Assembly: GCA_943737045.1 (NCBI GenBank)
Contig: CALSFV010000212.1
Span: forward strand, 1,163,001-1,227,000
Length of the DNA stretch: 64,000 bases
Origin: Parapristionchus giblindavisi
Lineage: Eukaryota > Nematoda > Chromadorea > Rhabditida > Diplogasteridae
Direction of reading: 5' to 3'
Made by a program: the position numbers and the translations under genes
The notes under the pieces: model-generated
The model's database searches: none
The model's input: only the letters and a program-made list of their open reading frames with translations
What the model was told of the DNA's origin: nothing
Shown: one piece after another, positions 31,139-36,390 of the stretch
Layout of the letters: the number at the start of each line of letters is the position of its first letter
Numbering within the stretch: the stretch's first letter is position 1

Positions 31139-31195
31139 TACTGACCACTTTGAAATAGTTTTCTTATTCAGAATTTTTCGCTCTTTCATTTGGTA

Positions 31196-31233
31196 CACCC
31201 CTTCTCTGTCTCGCCACCCCTTCTCTGTCTCGC
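31196..31233 (+). repeat. Two tandem copies of a 19-bp unit at the retroelement 5' end
   Basis: The unit 'caccccttctctgtctcgc' occurs twice without change at 31196-31214 and 31215-31233, directly at the satellite junction. Short tandem repeats at the extreme 5' end are known in several non-LTR element families, where the repeated 5' region can carry promoter activity. Here that role is inference. Their position suggests the true 5' end of the element is preserved. Confidence 0.85.
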
Positions 31234-31730
31234 CAGTGAGAGGTCGTGGCCTCACTGGCTCTTATACTGTTACAACCGACCAAGAATTCGTCGTTCGCTT
31301 TCTGGTTTTCATTACCCCGAAGGTAATCCGGTGGGAACTAAGACCCTTACGTCAGGGTCGACACAGTCCTCCTGTCCAGGCGTATAGTTTCATTCTTCGG
31401 AGTGTTTAACTGAGGCAGGGCCGGTTATTGCACTCCCCGGGTCTTTCACAGGTTCATCAGTAGAGACAAGAAGGGCTTGGTGAGCCCAAGTACCACATGT
31501 GTAGGGTTTCGTTTCATTGATTTGTCTTGGTCTTTGATCTCTGAACTCTGATCATTATCTCACTCAATCAATTGTTCCACGTGTCTTCGCTGTCTCTCTT
31601 TGTGTTCTTCCCCTTCCTATCTGTCTCAATCAATTGATCAATAGTCGTCTTCCCTCTCTCGTCTCACTCTTTCTCTTCCTTATTCATCTGTCTCTAATAG
31701 TCTTCTTATCCTATCACGTAATCATCCAAC
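31234..31730 (+). other. Retroelement 5' UTR with stem-loops and pyrimidine-rich tract
   Basis: Non-coding leader of the ORF1-like frame. Visible structure: CCAGTGAG at 31233-31240 pairs with CTCACTGG at 31251-31258; 'attac' and 'gtaat' flank 'cccgaag' near 31310-31326; CTTGG at 31476-31480 pairs with CCAAG at 31486-31490. From about 31500 to the start codon the strand is rich in C and T ('ctgtctctctttgtgttcttcc' type runs). An internal promoter is expected for an autonomous LINE, but none can be pointed to. No tRNA-like A or B box was recognised. Confidence 0.5.
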
Positions 31731-32657
31731 ATGTCTTCTCTTTCTGACGACGTCATCAGATCTCTCATAGAAGAGATTCAACATCAACGTAAGCAGGATA
31801 AGTCGACGCTTAACGAGCTGACTAAGGTTATAAGTTGCATGGGTAAGAGGCTTGATGAGGTTGACAGACGGAGTAGGGAGAGTGACAGTAAGTTGGCTCA
31901 AACACTTACAGCCATCTCACACACTCTTTCTACTCTGGTTGATCACGTTCGATTAACCCAGTCAAAGGTATCAACCACGATTGCTAACTCCGACGTCATC
32001 CGAGAGAAGGCAACACGAGCTGTCATCGTTGGCCTCCCTGAGCAGGCTACTGATGAGGACACCATGCGGTTTGACAAAGATTTTATTGTTAGAATCATCT
32101 CATTGATCGATGATCCTATTCTGACTGCCTGTCAATCTAATATTACTGTACATAGACATCCAGCTGTTAGAAAAGCTGGCTCTAATCATTCTCGAGTTTT
32201 GAAGGTCCAACTTCCCGATCATTCTATTCAACAGAGGTTCATCAATATGGGTCGTAAGAGACGCGTATGCAGTTTATCGGGCAACCCCCACTGTTATCTG
32301 CGCCCTGACTACACTCAAGAGCAACTACAGTTAGACAGAGAGTTACGAAAGGAGGCAGGTATAAAGAATGCTGAGTGTGGCCAGCTCCAATTTATTGTTA
32401 GAGACCTTGTCGTGGTTAAACTTTCCTCTCCAAGGCCTCTGCCTCCTAGATCTAAAGCCTCACTCGAAAAGAGAATGCAGACCAAAGATCAAGGGGGCGG
32501 AGCTTCCTCGCCTTCTCCCCATTCTACTTTTACTTTTGACTCCTTATCTCAATTTCCTCCTCTTCATGCATCATCTCGATCTACTCCGCCTCGTGTTAGC
32601 TCTCTTCGTATCGTATTCAGATTTTTTTGCACTTTCGTTGGGTATACGACACGATAG
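31731..32657 (+). CDS. LINE ORF1-like protein, truncated with satellite-encoded tail
   Basis: This 308-residue frame begins at an ATG with A at -3 and an in-frame TAA at 31719-31721, which supports the start. Residues about 10-85 are charged and heptad-like and look like a coiled coil. A region from about residue 92 starts with 'RAVIVGLPE', typical of the RRM-like core of LINE ORF1 proteins, and continues through 'SRVLKVQLPD' near 155. A C-terminal part has 'YLRPDYTQEQLQLDRELR' followed by 'FIVRDLVVVKL'. Residues about 235-292 are Ser/Pro-rich. ORF1 proteins of this kind bind element RNA and chaperone it in a ribonucleoprotein. The last 13 residues (296-308) and the stop are encoded by satellite DNA, so the native C-terminus is lost. 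No zinc knuckle is visible. Whether it is expressed is unknown; it is best viewed as a remnant. Family call is from motif style only. Confidence 0.6.
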   Translation: MSSLSDDVIRSLIEEIQHQRKQDKSTLNELTKVISCMGKRLDEVDRRSRESDSKLAQTLTAISHTLSTLVDHVRLTQSKVSTTIANSDVIREKATRAVIVGLPEQATDEDTMRFDKDFIVRIISLIDDPILTACQSNITVHRHPAVRKAGSNHSRVLKVQLPDHSIQQRFINMGRKRRVCSLSGNPHCYLRPDYTQEQLQLDRELRKEAGIKNAECGQLQFIVRDLVVVKLSSPRPLPPRSKASLEKRMQTKDQGGGASSPSPHSTFTFDSLSQFPPLHASSRSTPPRVSSLRIVFRFFCTFVGYTTR

Positions 32658-32698
32658 GTATCATTGCCATTTTCACATTTCACAAGTAATTTTTATCA
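32614..32698 (+). repeat. Divergent satellite fragment, plus orientation
   Basis: Begins 'tattcagattttttt' and aligns with the monomer segment running from 'ttattcagaattttt' to 'caagttatcttgatca', with many substitutions ('gggtatacgacacg', 'ggtatcattgcc', 'cacaagtaattttt'). It is far more diverged than monomers in either array, so it looks like an old copy that escaped homogenisation. It ends at 32698, where the strand of the satellite flips. Confidence 0.8.
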
Positions 32699-33688
32699 AG
32701 TACGGCCAATATGTAAATATATCTTTCAATACTCTCTGTTTTTGGTACAAAAATAATTCGTTACAAGTCTAATTGTCAATGATACTTATCGAGTAATATA
32801 CTATGTGAAAAAGGAAAAAAATCTGAATGAGACACACTTCAGGTCATGTCGAGCTGTAATATTTTACTGCTGCTATAATGACCGAAGTACAAAAATAGCT
32901 TTTACTCTGATATGATCAAGATAACTTGAGAAATATGAAAATGAAATTGAAACCTATCGTGTCATATACCAAATGAAAGAGCGAAAAATTCTGAATAAGA
33001 TAAACTATTTCAAAGTGGTCAGTACGGCCAATATGTAAATTTATCTTTCAATACTCTCTGTTTTTGGTACAAAAATAATTCGTTACAAGTCTAATTGTCA
33101 ATGATACTTATCGAGTAATATACTATGTGAAAAAGAAAAAAATTCTGAATGAGACACACTTCAGGTCATGTCGAGCTGTAATATTTTACTGCTGCTATAA
33201 TGACCGAAGTACAAAAGTAGCTTCTACTCTGAAATGATCAAGATAACTTGAGAAATATGAAAATGAAATTGAAACCTATCGTGTCATATACCAAATGAAA
33301 GAGCGAAAAATTCTGAATAAGAAAACTATTTCAAAGTGGTCAGTACGGCCAATATGTAAATATATCTTTCAATACTCTCTGTTTTTGGTACAAAAATAAT
33401 TCGTTACAAGTCTAATTGTCAATGATACTTATCGAGTAATATACTATGTGAAAAAGAAAAAAATTCTGAATGAGACACACTTCAGGTCATGTCGAGCTGT
33501 AATATTTTACTGCTGCTATAATGACCGAAGTACAAAAGTAGCTTTTACTCTGATATGATCAAGATAACTTGAGAAATATGAAAATGAAATTGAAACCTAT
33601 CGTGTCATATACCAAATGAAAGAGCGAAAAATTCTGAATAAGAAAACTATTTCAAAGTGGTCAGTACGGCCAATATGTAAATTTATCT
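32699..33688 (-). repeat. Three inverted satellite monomers plus a short partial one
   Basis: Reverse-complement monomers start at 'agtacggccaatatg' at 32699, 33021, 33342 and 33663 (periods 322, 321, 321). They carry the left-array states 'gtgtcatata' and 'acggccaat', not the states of the large right array. The fourth monomer is cut after 26 bases at 33688. Private changes such as 'tctgaaatgatc' near 33229 show mild decay. Confidence 0.92.
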
Positions 33689-33758
33689 AAAGAATTATTT
33701 TTGTACCAAAAACAGAGAGTATTGAAAGATATATTTACATATTGGCCGTACTGACCAC
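33657..33758. repeat. Inverted repeat with 32-bp arms at a satellite strand switch
   Basis: Left arm 33657-33688 ('gtggtcagtacggccaatat' onward) and right arm 33727-33758 are reverse complements with one mismatch. They are separated by 38 bp. The arms are simply the same monomer segment in opposite orientations on either side of the minus-to-plus breakpoint near 33689. The arrangement could form a hairpin or cruciform. Confidence 0.85.
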
Positions 33759-33940
33759 TATAGCAGTAGTAAAATATTACAGCTCGACATGACCTGAAGT
33801 ATGTCTTATTCAGAATTTTTTCCTCTTTCACATAGTATATGACACGATTAGTATCGTTGACAATTTGACTTGTCATGACTTGTTTTGTAGCGAAAATGCA
33901 AAGAGTACTGGACACGATTAGTATCGTTGACAATTTGACT
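33689..33940 (+). repeat. Rearranged plus-orientation satellite fragments
   Basis: Three pieces are joined here. Positions 33691-33757 run from 'gaattatttttgtacc' to 'ggccgtactgaccac'. At 33757-33759 the sequence jumps about 130 bp within the monomer to 'atagcagtagtaaaat' and continues to 'cacatagtatatg'. From 33841 it becomes a strongly diverged form ('gacacgattagtatcgttg', 'cttgtcatgacttgttttgt', 'gcgaaaatgcaaagagtactg') that still follows the order of the second half of the monomer. Confidence 0.8.
33841..33940 (+). repeat. 30-bp perfect direct repeat, 70-bp spacing
   Basis: 'gacacgattagtatcgttga' and the ten bases that follow it occur identically at 33841-33870 and 33911-33940. The first copy continues into diverged monomer sequence. 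The second ends at a strand switch, beyond which minus-orientation satellite starts at 'aaacctatcgtg'. It may be a local duplication made when the junction formed. Confidence 0.9.
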
Positions 33941-34090
33941 AAACCTATCGTGTCATATACCAATGATACTTATCGAGTAATATACTATGTGAAAGAGGAA
34001 AAAATTCTGAATAAGACATACTTCAGGTCATGTCGAGCTGTAATATTTTACTGCTGCTATAATGACCGAAGTACTAAAGTAACTTTTACT
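33941..34090 (-). repeat. Inverted satellite fragment with internal deletion
   Basis: Minus-orientation sequence 'aaacctatcgtgtcatatacc' jumps directly to 'aatgatacttatcgagtaat', skipping about 150 bp of the monomer. The bases 'caa' are shared by both sides of the skip, as in a microhomology join. It then runs regularly to 'taacttttact' at 34090, where the target-site duplication of the DNA transposon follows. Confidence 0.87.
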
Positions 34091-34093
34091 CTG

Positions 34094-34111
34094 GGGTCCG
34101 TCCAATCTGTC
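34094..34111 (+). repeat. Left terminal inverted repeat
   Basis: GGGTCCGTCCAATCTGTC. It matches the right end without mismatch and is the expected binding or cleavage end for a transposase supplied in trans. Confidence 0.9.
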
Positions 34112-34134
34112 CAAAAAGATGCGAAGAAAGTTGC

Positions 34135-34154
34135 GAAGAAAGTTCGCAACTTTC
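34135..34154 (+). repeat. Left subterminal repeat of the DNA transposon
   Basis: 'gaagaaagttcgcaactttc' recurs inverted at 34776-34795. The core GAAAGTT-cgc-AACTTTC is itself a dyad. The GAAAGTT motif or its complement appears about a dozen times within the element, concentrated in the outer 150 bp at each end. That is the pattern of subterminal transposase-binding motifs seen in some TIR families; binding is inference. Confidence 0.75.
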
Positions 34155-34187
34155 GACGCAACTTTCGACGCAAGTTTTCTCTAAATC

Positions 34188-34249
34188 TCTCGAAATACAC
34201 ACTCTCTAGTACTCTCTTTAGAGAGTACTAGAGAGTGTGTATTTCGAGA
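34188..34249. repeat. Near-perfect palindrome, 30-bp arms with a 2-bp spacer
   Basis: Left arm 34188-34217 ('tctcgaaatacacactctct' onward) and right arm 34220-34249 are exact complements around 'tt'. An RNA copy would fold into a 30-bp hairpin. The lack of any mismatch suggests it is young or kept by replication-slippage correction. It sits inside the DNA transposon and may be a nested fold-back or part of its normal structure. Confidence 0.92.
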
Positions 34250-34522
34250 TGCGAACTTTCTTGCGAGGTCGGTTAGAGCAGGCGAGAGAGTGTGCATTTG
34301 AAGAGGAGCAGAAAAAGTAAACGGTGCTTTACATAAAGTTGCGACGAAAGTTGAATTTACAAAAGTGATAGTGTGATGGTGAAATTGTTATTGCTCAACT
34401 CCTCATGAGTGTGTGTTCAATATGTTATAAATTTTTTTAAAGAAAACTCTTATTATTTATACAAAAACTACAAAAGAAGTCGTGTGCGCGCCCACGGATT
34501 TTCGTTTGAACTCTAGCTAGAA

Positions 34523-34741
34523 GGGGCGGTGCGACTGTCACCAAACCCGTCTGGGGTTTGCCGAAGTCTTTAATACAAGTATGTAAGGCCCTTACCCACC
34601 AAAGGGGTAAGAAAGCCTTCGGATGCAAGTTGAGGGGAGAGGTGCGCCTAACCCGTCTGAGGTTCGCCGTAGGCATTCTTACAAGTATGTAAACCCCTTG
34701 TCTATGTGAGGGGTAGGACAACTTTCGGACGAAAGTTGCGA
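34523..34741 (+). repeat. Diverged internal direct duplication of about 110 bp
   Basis: Copies at about 34523-34632 and 34634-34741 share, in order, 'ggtgcg', 'aacccgtctg', 'ggtt' followed by 'gccg', 'acaagtatgtaa', a 'cccctt' type run, 'ggggta' and a 'cttcgg' or 'tttcgg' end. They have drifted by substitutions and small indels. The copies lie within the DNA transposon and are GC-richer than its centre. Confidence 0.75.
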
Positions 34742-34775
34742 GGAAAGTTCGCATCTTTCTGCTGAACTCTCGCTA

Positions 34776-34795
34776 GAAAGTTGCGAACTTTCTTC
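34776..34795 (-). repeat. Right subterminal repeat of the DNA transposon
   Basis: 'gaaagttgcgaactttcttc', the exact complement of the left subterminal repeat, 19 bp inside the right terminal repeat. It lies in a cluster of further GAAAGTT/AACTTTC motifs from about 34721 to 34811. Confidence 0.75.
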
Positions 34796-34814
34796 TGAAC
34801 TTTCGATCGAAAGT

Positions 34815-34832
34815 GACAGATTGGACGGACCC
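34815..34832 (-). repeat. Right terminal inverted repeat
   Basis: 'gacagattggacggaccc', the perfect complement of the left end, followed by 'ctgatatgatc', where the interrupted satellite resumes. Confidence 0.9.
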
Positions 34833-34835
34833 CTG

Positions 34836-35587
34836 ATATGATCAAGATTACTTGAGAAATATGAAAATGAAATTGAAACCTATCGTGTCATATACCAAAT
34901 GAAAGAGCGAAAAATTCTGAATAAGATAAACTATTTCAAAGTGGTCAGTACGGCCAATATGTAAATTTATCTTTCAATACTCTCTGTTTTTGGTACAAAA
35001 TAATTCGTTACAAGTCTAATTGTCAATGATACTTATCGAGTAATATAGTATGTGAAAGAGGAAAAAATTCTGAATGAGACACACTTCAGTTCATGTCGAG
35101 CTGTAATATTTTACTGCTGCTATAATGACCGAAGTACAAAAGTAGCTTTTACTCTGATTTGATCAAGATAACTTGAGAAATATGAAAATGAAATTGAAAC
35201 CTATCGTGTCATATACCAAATGAAAGAGCGAAAAATTCTGAATAAGATAAACTATTTCAAAGTGGTCAGTACGGCCAATATCTACATTTATCTTTCAATA
35301 CTCTCTGTTTTTGGTACAAAATATTTTGTTACAAGTCTAATTGTCAATGATACTTATAGAGTAATATACTATGTGAAAGAGGAAAAAATTCTGAATGAGA
35401 CACACTTCAGGTCATGTCGAGCTGTAATATTTTATTGCTGCTATAATGACCGAAGTACAAAAGTAGCTTTTACTCTGATATGATCAAGATAACTTGAGAA
35501 ATATGAAAATGAAAATGAAACCTATCGTGACATATACCAAATGAAAGAGCGAAAAATTCAGAATAAGAAAACTATTTCAAAGTGGTC
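34836..35587 (-). repeat. Junction-proximal transitional monomers of the right array
   Basis: The first two and a bit monomers after the DNA transposon still have left-array states: 'atgaaattgaaacc', 'gtgtcatata', 'gaataagata' and 'acggccaat'. They also carry private changes, such as 'taatatagta' near 35042, 'cagttcatg' near 35087, 'ctgatttgatc' near 35155, 'aatctacattta' near 35279 and 'cttatagag' near 35355. The switch to right-array states occurs within the monomer 35268-35587; 'gtgacatata' first appears at about 35527. Confidence 0.85.
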
Positions 35588-36338
35588 AGTACGGACAATA
35601 TGTAAATGTATCTTTCAATACTCTCTGTTTTTGGTACAAAATAATTCGTTACAAGTCTAATTGTCAATGATACTTATCGAGTAAGATACTATGTGAAAGA
35701 GGAAAAAATTCTGAATGAGACACACTTCAGGTCATGTCGAGCTGTAATATTTTATTGCTGCTATAATGACCGAAGTACAAAAGTAGCTTTTACTCTGATA
35801 TGATCAAGATAACTTGAGAAATATGAAAATGAAAATGAAACCTATCGTGACATATACCAAATGAAAGAGCGAAAAATTCAGAATAAGAAAACTATTTCAA
35901 AGTGGTCAGTACGGACAATATGTAAATTTATCTTTCAATACTCTCTGTTTTTGGTACAAAATAATTCGTTACAAGTCTAATTGTCAATGATACTTATCGA
36001 GTAATATACTATGTGAAAGAGGAAAAAATTCTGAATGAGACACACTTCAGGTCATGTCGAGCTGTAATATTTTATTGCTGCTATAATGACCGAAGTACAA
36101 AAGTAGCTTTTACTCTGATATGATCAAGATAACTTGAGAAATATGAAAATGAAAATTAAACCTATCGTGACATATACCAAATGAAAGAGCGAAAAATTCA
36201 GAATAAGAAAACTATTTCAAAGTGGTCAGTACGGCCAATATGTACATTTATCTTTCAATACTCTCTGTTTTTGGTACAAAATAATTCGTTACAAGTCTAA
36301 TTGTCAATGATACTTATCGAGTAATATACTATGTGAAA

Positions 36339-36390
36339 CTATAAAGAAACTATAAAGAAAGAAAAGAAAGAAAAGAAAAAGAAAAAGAAA
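36339..36390. repeat. 52-bp purine-rich insertion in one satellite monomer
   Basis: Between 'atgtgaaa' and 'gaggaaaaaattc', one monomer carries 'ctataaagaaactataaaga' followed by repeated 'aaag'/'aaaag' units. Neighbouring monomers lack it, and it accounts for the 372-bp spacing of 'agtacgg' between 36228 and 36600. It looks like local slippage expansion of the native 'gaaagagg' tract with two 'actataaagaa' copies. Confidence 0.9.

Larger units (their letters stand above)
1..31195 (+). repeat. Left satellite array, about 321-bp monomer, plus orientation
   Basis: A tandem array of 97 complete monomers plus a 57-bp partial one at 31139-31195. I phase each monomer at 'tactgaccactttgaaatag' (starts at 1, 322, 642, 964, 1286, 1607 and so on). 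Monomer length varies from 320 to 322 because of two small indels: 'gtttatctta' versus 'gttttctta', and four versus five T in 'attattttg'. Linked variants define monomer types: 'ttcaatttc' or 'ttcattttc', 'gcagcagt', 'gcagcaat' or 'gcagtagt', 'tattactc' or 'tatctctc', 'gagtattg' or 'gagtactg', and 'gataaat', 'gatatat' or 'gatagat'. The types recur in ordered blocks, so this is a higher-order satellite. No reading frame of note exists in it. A structural (centromeric or heterochromatic) role is inference from form only. Confidence 0.97.
31196..32613 (+). mobile_element. 5' portion of a non-LTR (LINE-type) retrotransposon
   Basis: The sequence abruptly leaves satellite at 31196 and re-enters it at about 32614. 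Between these points base composition is more balanced than in the AT-rich satellite. It holds a 535-bp leader followed by an ORF1-like reading frame. No ORF2 (endonuclease and reverse transcriptase), 3' UTR or poly-A tail is present. LINE insertions made by target-primed reverse transcription normally lose the 5' end and keep the 3' end. This copy is the opposite, so it was probably cut by a later rearrangement. The class rests on ORF1 architecture and the 5' tandem repeat; clade (CR1- or L1-like) cannot be told. Confidence 0.6.
34091..34835. mobile_element. 739-bp non-autonomous TIR DNA transposon (MITE-like) in satellite
   Basis: Terminal inverted repeats GGGTCCGTCCAATCTGTC at 34094-34111 and its exact complement at 34815-34832 bound 739 bp. 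The flanking 'ctg' (34091-34093 and 34833-34835) is present once in uninterrupted monomers ('tttactctgatatgatc'), so a 3-bp target duplication is inferred. Removing element plus one 'ctg' restores the monomer. The next base pair (G/C) also matches, leaving slight ambiguity in the ends. No transposase frame is present, so movement would need a partner element. A 3-bp duplication with a GGG start is compatible with PIF/Harbinger-like or Zator-like families, though CTG is not the usual Harbinger target; the family is unassigned. The stretch 34250-34520 holds no recognisable gene. Confidence 0.85.

Noticed and set aside
1..31195. CENP-B box in the monomer
   Set aside because: The best stretch, around 'cttcggtcattatagc', has the TTCG start but lacks the required A and CGGG, so it does not fit.
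31190..31387. 65-residue open frame over the left retroelement border
   Set aside because: It needs a TTG start in satellite, crosses the insertion border and lies in the element's leader with no domain; an unlikely gene.
31234..31730. tRNA-derived SINE head in the leader
   Set aside because: No convincing A or B box, and no cloverleaf could be drawn.
32368..32772. 134-residue open frame on plus
   Set aside because: Shifted frame overlapping the ORF1-like frame and running into satellite; Leu-rich content comes from reading the Ser/Pro region out of frame.
33661..33963. 100-residue open frame on minus
   Set aside because: Translation of rearranged satellite pieces; parts recur as satellite translation elsewhere.
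33875..34231. 118-residue open frame on plus
   Set aside because: Starts in relic satellite and ends in the DNA transposon palindrome; the Lys/Arg-rich end is the GAAAGTT motif cluster read as protein.
34437..34754. 105-residue open frame on minus inside the DNA transposon
   Set aside because: Covers the non-coding internal duplication, shows no transposase-like residues or domain, and is too short for a transposase.
35220..35483. 87-residue open frame on plus
   Set aside because: Opened by private mutations in a transitional satellite monomer; pure satellite translation.
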